Source: Leclercia adecarboxylata
Lineage (GTDB): Bacteria; Pseudomonadota; Gammaproteobacteria; Enterobacterales; Enterobacteriaceae
Assembly (NCBI GenBank): GCA_901472455.1
Contig: LR590464.1
Span: 3,410,001-3,474,000, forward strand
Length of the DNA: 64,000 bases
Direction: 5' to 3'
The translations under genes and the position numbers were made by a program. The notes beneath the pieces were generated by a model. It had not been told where the DNA came from. It was given only the letters and a program-made list of their open reading frames with translations, and searched no databases. Shown piece after piece: positions 41,202 through 51,445 of this stretch. Numbering within the stretch: position 1 is the stretch's first letter; each line of letters opens with the position of its first letter.

Positions 41202-42497
41202 TTAATCCTTTAGGAGGAGAGAACGCAGTCCGGCAGCTTTATTTTCAATCTCCTGCCACTCCTGTTCAGGGTCGGAACCGCTGACGATCCCCGCCCCGGC
41301 GTACAAGCGCACGCAGGTCTCCTGCACTCTGGCCGAACGCAATGCCACGCAGAACTCGCTTTGCGCTAACGACAGATAGCCAGCGGACCCGGCATACCAC
41401 TCCCGATCGAAGGGTTCATTGCGGGCGATAAAATCCCACGCATTTTGGCGCGGCAGACCGGCGACGGCGGCGGTAGGTTGCAGCCGCATCAGGCACTCTT
41501 CATCGTCCGGCTGTTGCAATGCAGTCCAGATGCAGCGGCGTAAATGCTGCACCTTACGCAAGCGCACAATTTGCGGCGGCAGCACGTCAAGCACGCCGCC
41601 ATCACGTTGCAGGCGCTGACAGATATCCTCGACCACCAGCATATTTTCACGCTGGTTTTTATCGTCATGCATCAGCCAGTCCCCCATGCGGGCGGCCTGG
41701 GTATCATCCGGGTGACTGGCGACCGTACCGGCCAACGCCTCGGTACGCAGCAGGGTTCCACGCCGCCGCCACAGCCGTTCCGGCGACGAACCGAGAAAGG
41801 CCTGGGTAGCATCAGGGCGCATCAGAAAGTGGTAGCACTGGAAATTCACCCGACGGCTGGCGGCTATCAGAGCGACAGGATTGACCGGCAGGTTGAAGTG
41901 CAGATCCGTTGCCCGGGCCAGCACTACTTTATCGAACTCCCCGCGGGCAATGGCGTCGGTTGCGCGGGTGATTAACGTCAGCCAGCCGGATTTCTCAGGC
42001 CGGTGGGTTTCGCTCACCACCGGCTGGTTAAGCGCCTTAACGGGCTGGCTATCCCTGAGGGAACGCAGGAATTCGTGTGCGTGTTGCGCATCGTTTTTCA
42101 GCGAGGTTGCGCTGCAAAGTATCAGGCGCAGCGTCGCGGCTCCGCCGCTGCGCTGCCACAGCAGACGCGGCAGGAACAGATTGCCCTGGTGCGGGTCGAA
42201 GGCGTTAACCCCCACCACCCGAACGTCAGGACATTGCGGATAACAGTGCAAAAAATGACGGGCATCAGAGAGAGAGGCGAAGTGTTTTGTGGCCCCCAGC
42301 GCGGCGTACTCTTCATCACCGTTACGCTGCTGCCAGTAGAACTGAGGAAAACAGTGCTGGGCATTCAGCCAGGCGAGCGGGTCAAACGCATCGTTGAGCG
42401 CAAAGGAAACATCGAGGTGATGCAGGCCAGGTACATCAGGAATATCGTCTGCTAACTGGTGGCAAAGGCCTGCCAGCGCGGTGGAAATCGAGTGCAC
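41202..42497 (-). CDS. menF: MenF, isochorismate synthase
   Basis: MenF isomerises chorismate to isochorismate for menaquinone. It is an anthranilate-synthase-type chorismate enzyme with [34 protein letters not shown] and [17 protein letters not shown]. 431 residues, the E. coli length, intact. The start is a GTG at 42497 ([11 protein letters not shown]) behind GGGAG at good spacing; no ATG fits the conserved N-terminus. First gene of the men operon. Confidence 0.96.
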   Translation of the reverse strand: MHSISTALAGLCHQLADDIPDVPGLHHLDVSFALNDAFDPLAWLNAQHCFPQFYWQQRNGDEEYAALGATKHFASLSDARHFLHCYPQCPDVRVVGVNAFDPHQGNLFLPRLLWQRSGGAATLRLILCSATSLKNDAQHAHEFLRSLRDSQPVKALNQPVVSETHRPEKSGWLTLITRATDAIARGEFDKVVLARATDLHFNLPVNPVALIAASRRVNFQCYHFLMRPDATQAFLGSSPERLWRRRGTLLRTEALAGTVASHPDDTQAARMGDWLMHDDKNQRENMLVVEDICQRLQRDGGVLDVLPPQIVRLRKVQHLRRCIWTALQQPDDEECLMRLQPTAAVAGLPRQNAWDFIARNEPFDREWYAGSAGYLSLAQSEFCVALRSARVQETCVRLYAGAGIVSGSDPEQEWQEIENKAAGLRSLLLKD

Positions 42498-42524
42498 GCG
42501 AACTTCTCCCAGCTCAAAGACCTT

Positions 42525-42561
42525 ACATTATACGGGGTACTGGCTGGAAAAAGCAGTACCC
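42525..42561 (-). promoter_or_regulatory. Putative menF promoter with hairpin over the spacer
   Basis: On the minus strand TATAAT (42527-42532) lies about 30 bases before the GTG. Directly upstream is a perfect 8-bp inverted repeat GGGTACTG/CAGTACCC (42535-42542, 42554-42561) covering the spacer and -35 area, which could be an operator. Confidence 0.4.
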
Positions 42562-42593
42562 ACGATTTGGCAGGGAGAAGCGTGCGTGTAGAA

Positions 42594-42899
42594 TTAACGG
42601 CGGGCGAGCAGCAGACCGAGCACCAGACCGGCGGCGGCGCCTACTCCGATACCCTGCCACGGTTTTTCACGGACATAATCGTCCGCACGATAGACCGCTT
42701 TTTTCGCCCGATAATAGTAAGTGTCCGACGCATGGCTTACGCGCGTTTTCACGTCATGCAGTGCCTGTTCAGCACGCGCCTTTAGCTCAATGTACTTTTG
42801 ATCGGCCGGATCGCCTGAAGAACGAAGGACTTCTTCCAGCGTTTCACTTAACAGCGTCAGATCATCATCAACGTGCGATTCCGAAGATTGGAAGGACAT
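42594..42899 (-). CDS. elaB: ElaB, DUF883 inner-membrane/ribosome-associated protein
   Basis: A 101-residue protein: a charged helical N-terminal part (DDDLTLLSETLEEVLRSSG and KARAEQALHDVKTRV) followed by KPWQGIGVGAAAGLVLGLL, a single C-terminal membrane anchor ending LLARR. ElaB, YgaM and YqjD form this family; they are stationary-phase, tail-anchored proteins and the relatives bind ribosomes. Same length as E. coli ElaB and nearly identical. Intact; upstream AAGGAG precedes the ATG. Confidence 0.95.
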   Translation of the reverse strand: MSFQSSESHVDDDLTLLSETLEEVLRSSGDPADQKYIELKARAEQALHDVKTRVSHASDTYYYRAKKAVYRADDYVREKPWQGIGVGAAAGLVLGLLLARR

Positions 42900-42961
42900 A
42901 GTTTTCTCCTTGTAGTTGCATCAGTTCGCTAACTATAGACAATCCTTGCCGATTCTGCCTG

Positions 42962-43423
42962 CTACGCTTGTTCTGCCTCTTTCGCCATCCCGATATGCGG
43001 AATGCCATCTTCATCGTAAATGTCCGTCACGGGCACAAAGCCAAAACGGGCATAAAATGCCTGCAAATGGGCCTGCGCGCCAAGATATAACGCTTTGTTC
43101 GGCCACTGTTTTTCACAGGAATGCAGGGAGTGCTCCATCAGCGCATATCCGAGCTTTTCGCCCCGCGCCTGCTGGCTGATAATCACCCGGCCAATCACAA
43201 CGGGAGAAAAATCGTCGTCGCTTTTCAGAATCCTCGCATACGCCACCAGTTGGTTATCTTTCCAGCCGAGGATGTGCCGGTTCTCCCCCACCAGATCGTC
43301 GCCATCGATATCCTGGTAAGGGCAGGTTTGTTCCACTACAAAGACTTCGCAGCGAAGCTTGAGTAGCGCGTAAAGCACGGGAACGGTCAGCTCGCTATGG
43401 TGCAGATCTTGCCACTGGATCAT
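42962..43423 (-). CDS. elaA: ElaA, GNAT-family acetyltransferase
   Basis: 153 residues with a GNAT fold: VIGRVIISQQARGEKLGYAL contains the acetyl-CoA pyrophosphate loop, and YLGAQAHLQAFYARFGFVPV is the usual C-terminal strand-helix. The substrate is not known from the sequence. Same length as E. coli ElaA, intact. It is divergent from rbn with 73 bases between the two starts. Confidence 0.93.
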   Translation of the reverse strand: MIQWQDLHHSELTVPVLYALLKLRCEVFVVEQTCPYQDIDGDDLVGENRHILGWKDNQLVAYARILKSDDDFSPVVIGRVIISQQARGEKLGYALMEHSLHSCEKQWPNKALYLGAQAHLQAFYARFGFVPVTDIYDEDGIPHIGMAKEAEQA

Positions 43424-43496
43424 GGGGGTCTCCTTATCGTGTCGGTAGCCGTTATACTAATGACTTTTCGTCCCTGGCACAGAGGCTGAGTGCATT

Positions 43497-44414
43497 ATGG
43501 AGCTGCTTTTTTTAGGAACATCCGCTGGCGTGCCGACCCGTACGCGCAACGTCACCTCAATTTTGCTGGATTTACAGCACCCCACCCGCGGTGGCTTGTG
43601 GATGTTTGATTGTGGGGAAGGCACGCAGCACCAGCTGCTCCAGACCGCCAGCCATCCCGGCAAGCTGGATAAAATCTTCATTACCCACCTGCATGGCGAT
43701 CACCTTTTTGGTCTACCGGGGCTGCTGTGCAGTCGCTCAATGGCGGGCAATCTTCACCCACTGACCATTTACGGCCCGCCCGGGATCCGCGAATTTGTCG
43801 AAACCAGCCTGCGCATCAGTGGCTCCTGGACCGATTATCCGCTCGAGATTGTCGAGATAAGCGCAGGAGTGGTGTTCAGCGATGATGCCTGGACCGTGAC
43901 CGCGGCCGCGCTGAATCATCCCGTGGAGTGTTACGGCTATCGCATTGAAGAGCAGGATAAACCCGGCGCCCTGGATGGCGCGGCGCTGATTGCCGCCGGA
44001 GTTCCCTTCGGCCCCCTGTTCCAGCAGCTCAAGCGTGGTGAACGCATCACGCTGGACGATGGCCGGACGATCGATGGCGCAGACTATCTCTCGCCGCCCC
44101 GCCCGGGCAAGAAACTGGCTATCTTCGGGGATACCGCCCCCTGTGAGAACGCCCTCGCGCTGGCCAGGGGCGTCGATCTGCTGGTGCATGAAGCCACCCT
44201 GGAATCGGCGATGGAGGAGAAAGCCAACAGCCGCGGCCACAGTTCAACGCGTCAGGCCGCCATGCTGGCCCGCGAAGCGCAGGTAAAAAAACTGGTGATC
44301 ACCCACGTCAGCTCGCGCTATGACGCCGGGGGCTGCGCCATGCTGCTGGCCGAGTGCCGCGCCCTGTTTGCCGACAGCGAGCTTGCAGAAGATTTTGCCG
44401 TGGTGCGCGTTTAA
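43497..44414 (+). CDS. rbn: RNase BN / RNase Z, tRNA 3' processing
   Basis: A zinc-dependent metallo-beta-lactamase-fold ribonuclease involved in maturing tRNA 3' ends. The metal motif [13 protein letters not shown] and [10 protein letters not shown] are at the N-terminus, the later ligands in [11 protein letters not shown] and ATHVSSR-type ITHVSSRY, and the substrate-binding exosite region lies in the middle. 305 residues, the E. coli length, intact. Also known as elaC or rnz. The cheV promoter starts within a few bases of its stop. Confidence 0.95.
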   Translation: MELLFLGTSAGVPTRTRNVTSILLDLQHPTRGGLWMFDCGEGTQHQLLQTASHPGKLDKIFITHLHGDHLFGLPGLLCSRSMAGNLHPLTIYGPPGIREFVETSLRISGSWTDYPLEIVEISAGVVFSDDAWTVTAAALNHPVECYGYRIEEQDKPGALDGAALIAAGVPFGPLFQQLKRGERITLDDGRTIDGADYLSPPRPGKKLAIFGDTAPCENALALARGVDLLVHEATLESAMEEKANSRGHSSTRQAAMLAREAQVKKLVITHVSSRYDAGGCAMLLAECRALFADSELAEDFAVVRV

Positions 44415-44417
44415 CGC

Positions 44418-44444
44418 TCTATTTTTCCCCGGGTCTGCCGATAA
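44418..44444 (+). promoter_or_regulatory. Putative FliA (sigma-28) promoter of cheV
   Basis: A perfect sigma-28 -10 element GCCGATAA is at 44437-44444, with TCTATTTT (5 of 8 to TAAAGTTT) exactly 11 bases upstream. It lies 36 bases before the cheV ATG, which has GAGGG as ribosome site. This is what is expected for a class 3 flagellar gene. Confidence 0.7.
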
Positions 44445-44480
44445 CCCTTAACAGGCAGGTATTTTTCACTCGAGGGTAGA

Positions 44481-45485
44481 ATGGATAATTTCCAGAAAGA
44501 CATTGATGACAGGGCAAATCTTACTCTGTCGAACCGTTTTGAGCTGTTGCTGTTCCGTCTCGGCACATCGATGAACGAAAATAAATCTGAGCTGTTTGGC
44601 ATCAACGTCTTTAAGCTTCGCGAGATTGTGCCCATGCCAGCGTTCACCAAACCGGCGGGCATGAAGTCACCCCTGATGGGGATGGTCAATATTCGTGACC
44701 AGGTGATCCCGGTTATCGACCTGGCCGCCGTGGCAGGCTGCAAACCGGCGACGGGTCTTAACATTCTGCTGATCACCGAGTATGCCCGCAGCGTGCAGGC
44801 TTTTGCCGTCGAGTCGGTCGAAAACATTATGCGACTGGACTGGAAGCAGGTGCATGCGGCTGAAACCGCCGTCAGCGGACGCTATATCACCAGTATTGCC
44901 TGCCTGGACGAGAAGACGGATACCAACGATCTGGCGATGGTACTGGACGTTGAGCAGATCCTGTATGACATCACCCCGGCCAATCATGACCTGCACACGA
45001 CCGACCTGAAAACCACCCAATTCAATATCAAGCCGGGTGCCGTGGCGATTGTGGCGGAAGACTCCAAAGTGGCGCGTTCGATGCTGGAAAAAGGGCTGCA
45101 GGCGATGGCGATCCCGGCGCTGATGCATATCACCGGCAAAGAGGCGTGGGAGAAAATTGGCGTGCTGGCAGCGCAGGCGCAGGCAGAAGGCGTACCGATC
45201 ACCGATAAGATCGCTCTGGTCCTGACCGACCTCGAGATGCCGGAGATGGACGGCTTTACCCTGACGCGCAAAATTAAAACCGACGCCATCCTGAAGGACA
45301 TTCCGGTGGTGATCCACTCTTCCCTTTCCGGCAACGCCAACGAAGACCATATCCGCAAGGTGAAAGCCGATGGCTACGTGGCGAAGTTCGAGCTGAATGA
45401 GCTGTCGTCGGTGATTGAAGAGGTGCTGGAGCGCTCGACGAAGAAGATTGATGGACCGTTGATTAGTCGTAAGCAGTTGGCCTGA
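44481..45485 (+). CDS. cheV: CheV, CheW-receiver chemotaxis coupling protein
   Basis: CheV couples chemoreceptors to CheA and tunes adaptation. It is a CheW-like domain (about residues 15-165: LFGINVFKLREIVPMP, GMVNIRDQVIPVIDL) fused to a receiver domain (about 190-315) with the acidic pocket VAEDS, the phospho-acceptor in LTDLEMPEMDG, HSSLSG and the lysine in YVAKFE. 334 residues, intact. E. coli K-12 lacks cheV but Salmonella has it at this place, so the organism is probably flagellated. Single gene with its own promoter and terminator. Confidence 0.95.
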   Translation: MDNFQKDIDDRANLTLSNRFELLLFRLGTSMNENKSELFGINVFKLREIVPMPAFTKPAGMKSPLMGMVNIRDQVIPVIDLAAVAGCKPATGLNILLITEYARSVQAFAVESVENIMRLDWKQVHAAETAVSGRYITSIACLDEKTDTNDLAMVLDVEQILYDITPANHDLHTTDLKTTQFNIKPGAVAIVAEDSKVARSMLEKGLQAMAIPALMHITGKEAWEKIGVLAAQAQAEGVPITDKIALVLTDLEMPEMDGFTLTRKIKTDAILKDIPVVIHSSLSGNANEDHIRKVKADGYVAKFELNELSSVIEEVLERSTKKIDGPLISRKQLA

Positions 45486-45547
45486 TTTGCGTTTTTTTGC
45501 CCGGCAGTGCGTCGCTTGCACGGGCAGAGGCAGCAAACAGCAAGCAT

Positions 45548-45573
45548 AAAAAAACCCGCTGAGGCGGGTTTTC
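45548..45573 (+). terminator. cheV terminator
   Basis: AACCCGC - TGAG - GCGGGTT with seven A before and TTTTCG after, 62 bases past cheV. Nearly identical to the nuoN terminator 86 bases downstream. Confidence 0.85.
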
Positions 45574-45590
45574 GTTCAGTGCGGCTGTTG

Positions 45591-45627
45591 CCCTCACCCC
45601 AGCCCTCTCCCACAAGGAGAGGGAGAA
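45591..45627. repeat. CCCTCACCC...CCCTCTCC dispersed repeat
   Basis: CCCTCACCCCAGCCCTCTCC followed by a small loop and GGAGAGGG. Same family as the copies at 26.55 and 55.8 kb. It sits exactly between the two twin terminators. Confidence 0.7.
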
Positions 45628-45633
45628 GACCAT

Positions 45634-45661
45634 AAAAAAACCCGCCGAGGCGGGTTTTTTA
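45634..45661 (-). terminator. nuo operon terminator
   Basis: AACCCGCC - GA - GGCGGGTT flanked by seven A and six T, directly after the nuoN stop; serves the minus-strand nuo operon. Confidence 0.88.
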
Positions 45662-45669
45662 CTTTTACC

Positions 45670-47127
45670 TTACATCAGCGGCATCGCGTGCTGCACGATG
45701 GTGATCAGCGGCTGCGGATAGATACCGAAGATCAGTACCAGCAGGGCCGAGATCAGCACCACAATACCGCCGGCGCTGTACTGCCAGTTGCCTGGCGCAT
45801 CGCGGTTGAGCTGCTGAGGCGCGCTCAGGTACAGGCTCACGGCCACGCGCAGGTAGTAGTAGAGACCAATCGCGGAGCCGATAACAACACCCGCCGTCAG
45901 CCACCACAGACCCGCCTGCACACCTACTGCCAGCACGTAGAACTTACCGATAAAGCCCAGCGTCATCGGGATACCGCCAGAGAGAGCATCATCACGGTCA
46001 TCACCGCGGACAGGATCGGACGGTGCCAGAACAGACCACGGTAGGAGAACAGTGAATCTGCATCCGGGCCACGGTACGGGCTGGACATCAGGCTCACCAC
46101 GCCGAACGCGCCGAGGCTGCTGAACAGGTAACCGGCCAGGTAGACACCTACGGTCTCCATGGACATCTGGCCGCTCTGCAGCGCAATCAGCGCCACCATC
46201 AGATAGCCCAGGTGCGAGATGGAGGAGTAACCGAGCAGACGTTTGATATTGGTCTGGCTCAGCGCCATCAGGTTACCGAAGATGATGGAGACGAAGGCAA
46301 TGATACCCAGAACCACACGAACCGCTTCGCTCTCGCCTACCGGTGCGTACAGGAACAGACGCATCACCACACCGAAGATAGCGATTTTGCTCGCTGTCGC
46401 CAGGAAGGTGGAGACCGGCGCCGGAGCACCCTGGTAAACGTCTGGCGTCCACAGGTGGAACGGCACCAGAGAGAGTTTTAAAGCCGAGGCCCACAATCAT
46501 CATGCCCAGACCTGCCAGCAGCAGCGGCTCATGCAGCATGCCGTCGCCGAGGCTCTTGCCGAGCGCTTCGAAGGAGAGGTTACCGGACTGAGCATAGATC
46601 AGCGCAATACCGAACAGCAGGAAGGACGAAGCAGCAGCAGACAGGATCGTATACTTGATACTCGCTTCCAGAGAGCGCTTCTGACGGAAGGCATAACCAA
46701 TCAGGCCGAACAGCGGCAGAGAGATCAGCTCAATACCGAGGAACAGCGCCGCCAGATGGTTTGCATTCGCCAGCAGAATACCACCCAGGGCGGCAATCAG
46801 AACCAGCAGGTAAAACTCTTCTCTGTTGTCGTTGTAACCTTCCAGCCACGGGTAAGCAAAGGTACAGGTTGCCAGGCTGGCTAACAGCACCAGCCCGGTG
46901 TACAGCATGGCGAAGCCGTCAACGCGCATCAGCGGCGTGACATCCATCGCACCCGCCTGGCCAACAAACCAGAGGGAGACTAACGCAGCGTTCAGACCCA
47001 GAACCGCCAGGGTGGCATTCAGGAAGTGATTGCGTCGCCACGCAATGGAGAGCATCACAACCACCACCGTCAATCCGACGATCAGCAGCGGTAGCAGCGC
47101 AATCAGTTGTTGTGGAGTTATTGTCAT
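45670..47127 (-). pseudogene. nuoN: NADH dehydrogenase I subunit N (1 gain, 1 loss)
   Basis: NuoN is one of the three antiporter-like proton-pumping subunits of complex I (14 helices). Visible are the conserved glutamate in [15 protein letters not shown], the lysine helix [21 protein letters not shown] and [15 protein letters not shown]. An extra A in the T4 run at 46476-46479 and a missing G near 45969 ([10 protein letters not shown]) cancel. Corrected, it is 485 residues, the E. coli length. Last gene of the operon. Confidence 0.93.
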
Positions 47128-47133
47128 GGCGAT

Positions 47134-48664
47134 TTACGGCCTTGTAGTAGAAGCAGAATTAACAAACCACTGCTGGATGTTGCCCATCGCGGAGTGCGAG
47201 GTATCCAGAATCGGCTGAGGATAGAAGCCCAGCAGCACCAGCAGTACGACCAGCAGCAGGATGATGAACAGCTCGCGCAGCGACATCCCCGGCAGCTCTT
47301 TGGCAGCGATTTCACTCTTCGCTTTACCGAAGTAAGCGCGGTGCAGCATCGCCAGTGAGTAAACCGAAGCGAACACCAGACCGAAGGTCGAAATCACGGT
47401 GATCATCGGCACCACTTTGAAGCTGCCGAACAGGATCATGAATTCGCCGACAAAGTTACCGGTACCCGGCATCCCGAGAGTGGCAACAGCGAAGAACATC
47501 GACATCGCTGGCAGCCATTTCATTTTGCCCCACAGACCGCCCATCTGACGCATGTCACGGGTGTGTAGACGTTCGTAAAGCTGGCCGCACAGGATGAAGA
47601 GGCCGGCTGCGGACAGACCGTGCGCAATCATCTGGATCACCGCGCCCTGGTACGCCAGCTGGCTGCCGGTGTAGATAGCAATCAGCACGAAGCCCATGTG
47701 GGAAACGGAGGTATAGGCGATCAGACGTTTGATGTCGTACTGCGTGAAGGCCATCCACGCGCCGTAGAAGATACCGATCACACCGAGCCACATGGCAATT
47801 GGCGCGAACTCTGCGGAGGCGTTCGGGAACAGCGGCAGAGCGAAACGCAGCAGACCGTAGGCCGCGGTTTTCAGCAAGATGCCCGCCAGGTCAACGGAAC
47901 CCGCCGTTGGTGCCTGGGAGTGCGCATCCGGCAGCCAGCCGTGCAGTGGAACCACCGGCATTTTCACCGCAAACGCGATAAAGAAGCCCAGCATCAGCAG
48001 GTATTCAACACCGTGTGACATCGGGGTCTTCAGCAGGTCCTGATAGTTGAAGGTCCAGACGCCGGTCGCGTTGTAATGCACGAACACCAGCGCCAGGATG
48101 GCAATCAACATCACCAGACCACTCGCCTGGGTGTAAATGAAGAACTTGGTTGCCGCCGTGATACGCGTTTTACCGTCGGACGCCTTATGGCCCCACAGCG
48201 CGATCAGGAAGTACATCGGCACCAGCATCATTTCCCAGAAGAAGAAGAACAGGAACATGTCGATGGCAAGGAACACGCCGATAACGCCGCCCAGGATCCA
48301 CATCAGGTTCAGGTGGAAGAAGCCCTGGTATTTTTCGATTTCTCGCCCAGGAGCACAGTACCGCCAGAACGCCGAGCAGACCGGTCAGCACGACCATCAG
48401 CAGCGACAGACCATCAATCGCCAGGTGAATGGTAATACCGAAGCGCGGGATCCACGGCAGAATGAATTCAGACTGCCACTGCGGAATACCCGCAGACTGG
48501 GTCAGAGAATAGCCGCCTTGCAACCAGAGTTGCAGGCCAAGCGCAAGCGTCAATCCCATGGTGATCAGCGCAATCCAGCGCGGCATCTTCACGCCAAAGC
48601 GTTCGGTCTGCCAGCACAGGAAGCCGCCGATGAAGGGAATTAATATTAGCCAGGGTAGTAACAT
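47134..48664 (-). pseudogene. nuoM: NADH dehydrogenase I subunit M (1 insertion)
   Basis: NuoM is an antiporter-like proton-pumping subunit. The key glutamate helix FFFFWEMMLVPMYFL, KMPVVPLHGWLPDAHSQAP and IAYTSVSHMGFVL are present. One extra base in the C3 run at 48346-48348 splits the first 116 residues from the rest (VLCSW|REIEKYQGF). Corrected, it is 509 residues, the E. coli length. Start ATG 48664 (MLLPWLILIPF); four upstream codons are in frame but not conserved. Confidence 0.93.
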
Positions 48665-48739
48665 GGCGATTTGCATTCCTTTTTAAGGCCCCCAGCAGGG
48701 GCCTGATTTTCAACGAATTCGAATAAATTCACTCAACGA

Positions 48740-50582
48740 TCAACGCAACACCATCAGCAGCGCCAGCACCACAACCGCACCGATGCTCATGGACGCCACA
48801 TACCAGCGCAGATACCCGTTCTCGCTGAACAGCAGGCCTTTACCTGCAAAGCGGGAGAGGATCGCCGGAGTGTTCATCAGTGAGTTCAGCGGATCGCGTT
48901 TAATCAGCCACGCAATGCCGAGGAATGGTTTCACGAAGATCATGTCGTACAGCCAGTCGAAGCCCCACGCGTTGTACCACCAGGTGCCTAGCAGACGGCC
49001 CGGCGCACTGTTGGCAACGGCAGTCACCAGCGTACGTTTGCCCAGCCACAGCCATGCAGCAATCAGGATGCCCGCGATAGCGACCACACCGGAGGTGATT
49101 TCAAGCGTCAGAACGCGACCGTGCCTCAAGCTCGGTGGTGTCCGGCAGTACGCCCTGCAGCGGTGGCACAATCATCGCGCCAACGAAGGTGGACAGCACC
49201 AGCAGCACAATCAGCGGCAGGTGGTGGGTGATCCCCTTCCCTGCGTGAGCGTGAATTTGTTCTTTACCGTGGAAGACGATGAAAATCATACGGAAGGTAT
49301 ACAGAGAGGTCATGAATGCACCGACCAGACCCGCAACCATCAGATTGATATGACCCTTTGCCATGGCGCCCGCAAGGATTTCGTCCTTACTGAAGAAGCC
49401 CGCGGTGATCAGCGGCAGTGCCGCCAGCGCCGCGCCGCCCACCAGGAAGCAGACGTAAACCAGCGGAATGGATTTGCGCAGACCGCCCATCTTGAAGATG
49501 TTCTGCTCGTGGTGGCAGGCAAGGATCACCGAACCGGACGAGAGGAACAGCAGCGCTTTAAAGAACGCGTGCGTCATCAGATGGAAAATCGCCGCATCCC
49601 ACGCCTGTACGCCCAGCGCCAGGAACATGTAGCCAATCTGGCTCATGGTGGAGTAAGCGAGAACGCGTTTGATGTCGGTTTGCACCAGCGCGGCAAAGCC
49701 TGCCAGCACCAGCGTCACTGCACCGACGATACCGACCAGGTGCAGGATTTCCGGGGTCATCAGGAACAGACCGTGGGTACGCGCAATCAGGTAAACACCG
49801 GCGGTAACCATGGTCGCGGCGTGGATCAGCGCGGAGACAGGGGTTGGACCCGCCATCGCGTCGGCCAGCCATGTTTGCAGAGGCAGCTGTGCGGATTTAC
49901 CCACAGCACCACCCAGCAGCATCAGCGTTGCCCACCACAGCATGTTGTTGCCTGCTTCGAAGTGCGCTGGCGCCAGTTCCACCATTTCGCGGAAGTTCAG
50001 CGTGCCCAGTTCGTTGTAGAGAATGAACAGCGCGAAGGCGAGGAAGACGTCACCCACACGGGTCACGACGAACGCTTTCATGGCTGCTGCGCCATTCTTC
50101 GGATCGGTGTAGTAGAAACCGATCAGCAGGTAAGAGCAGAGACCCACGCCTTCCCAGCCGAGATACATCAGCAGCAGGTTATCGGCCAGCACCAGAACGA
50201 CCATGCTGGCGATAAACAGGTTGGTGTAGGCGAAGAAGCGGGAGTAACCCTCTTCACCGCGCATATACCAGGAGGCGAACATGTGGATCAGGAAGCCCAC
50301 GCCGGTCACCACGGAGAGCATGGTCAGGGAGAGACCATCCAGCACCAGGTTGAAACCGATGTTGAAATCACCGACCGACATCCAGGTCCACAGCGGCACG
50401 CTGTGAGGCTGACGTCCGTTACTGAAGAAGTCGATACCCGCATACGCTGTAACCAGCGCAGCCAGACCAATAGAGCCAATGCCAACGGTAGCAGACAGAT
50501 TCTCAGACCAGCGGCCGCGAGAAAATGCCAGCAGCAGGAAGCCAATCAGCGGAAAAATAATGGTTAAGGCAAGCATGTTCAT
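48740..50582 (-). pseudogene. nuoL: NADH dehydrogenase I subunit L (1 insertion)
   Basis: NuoL is the distal proton-pumping subunit with the long lateral helix that runs along NuoM and NuoN. YLGWEGVGLCSYLLIG, LQTWLADAMAGPTPVSALIH and YSTMSQIGYMFLALG are typical. An extra base in the CC at 49124-49125 breaks the frame at TTELE|HGRVLTLEITSG, before the lateral helix. Corrected, it is 613 residues, the E. coli length. Its ATG overlaps the nuoK stop by four bases. Confidence 0.94.
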
Positions 50583-50881
50583 CCACGCAACTCACTTACT
50601 GAATCGATGTTCAGGTTTTGGCGGCGACGGTGGAGCTGCAGTAACAGCGCCAGGCCAATACTCGCTTCGGCAGCCGCAAGGCTGATGGCGAGAATGTACA
50701 TCACCTGACCATCGGTCTGGCCCCAGTAGCTCCCGGCGACCACAAAGGCCAGCGCGGCAGCGTTGATCATGATCTCCAGGCCAATCAGCATAAACAGCAG
50801 ATTGCGGCGGATAACCAGACCGGTTAAGCCCAGCACGAATAAAATCGCTGCGAGGATCAGTCCATGTTGTAAAGGAATCAT
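50579..50881 (-). CDS. nuoK: NADH dehydrogenase I subunit K
   Basis: A three-helix membrane subunit of complex I (mitochondrial ND4L homologue). The two proton-channel glutamates are in [12 protein letters not shown] and [13 protein letters not shown]. 100 residues, the E. coli length, intact. Starts and stops overlap nuoJ and nuoL by four bases each. Confidence 0.97.
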   Translation of the reverse strand: MIPLQHGLILAAILFVLGLTGLVIRRNLLFMLIGLEIMINAAALAFVVAGSYWGQTDGQVMYILAISLAAAEASIGLALLLQLHRRRQNLNIDSVSELRG

Positions 50882-51434
50882 GCGCGTTCCTCCGTTTTTC
50901 TTTTCGCGCTGTCGTCCTTGCGGTTGCTCAGCACTTCACCACTACGCTCTTCGCGGCCCACGTGGAACGCGACAACCAGACCTGCCAGCAGCAGCATCGA
51001 GGCCAGTTCAACCGCCAGTACGTATGGCCCAAAACAGGGTGATACCCACTGCTTTGGCGCTGATTGGCGTACCGTCGATACCCTGGTCGTTGACACCCAG
51101 AATGGCGGTAGACGATCACCGCCAGCATGATGGCCGACAGAATTGCCGGACCAATCCACACCTGCGGTTTCAGCCACTGACGTTCCTGTTCGATTTCCGA
51201 GCCGCCCAGGTTCAGCATCATCACCACGAAGACGAACAGAACCATAATGGCCCCGGCGTAAACGATGATTTCAAGCGCACCCGCAAAGTGTGCGCCCAGC
51301 GCAAAGAACACCCCGGAAATGGCCAGCAGCGAAATGATTAAATAGAGCAGCGCATGCACCGGGTTGGTGTGCGTAATCACTCGCAGCGTAGCCAGGATGG
51401 CGATCAGGCCACAGATATAAAAAGCGAATTCCAT
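50878..51434 (-). pseudogene. nuoJ: NADH dehydrogenase I subunit J (2 insertions)
   Basis: A five-helix membrane subunit of complex I (ND6 homologue) next to the quinone cavity. LEIIVYAGAIMVLFVFVVMM contains the pi-bulge helix and YVLAVELASMLLLAGLV the later conserved glutamate. Extra bases at about 51108 (VIVY|AILGVND) and 51031 (GITL|FGPYVL) break it. Corrected, it is 184 residues, the E. coli length, ending KRKTEERA. Confidence 0.91.
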
Positions 51435-51445
51435 TGCCCCTCTCC

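Noticed and set aside
48783..50567. A 594-codon open frame antisense to nuoL
   Set aside because: Shadow of nuoL; composition is the reverse image of a hydrophobic membrane protein.
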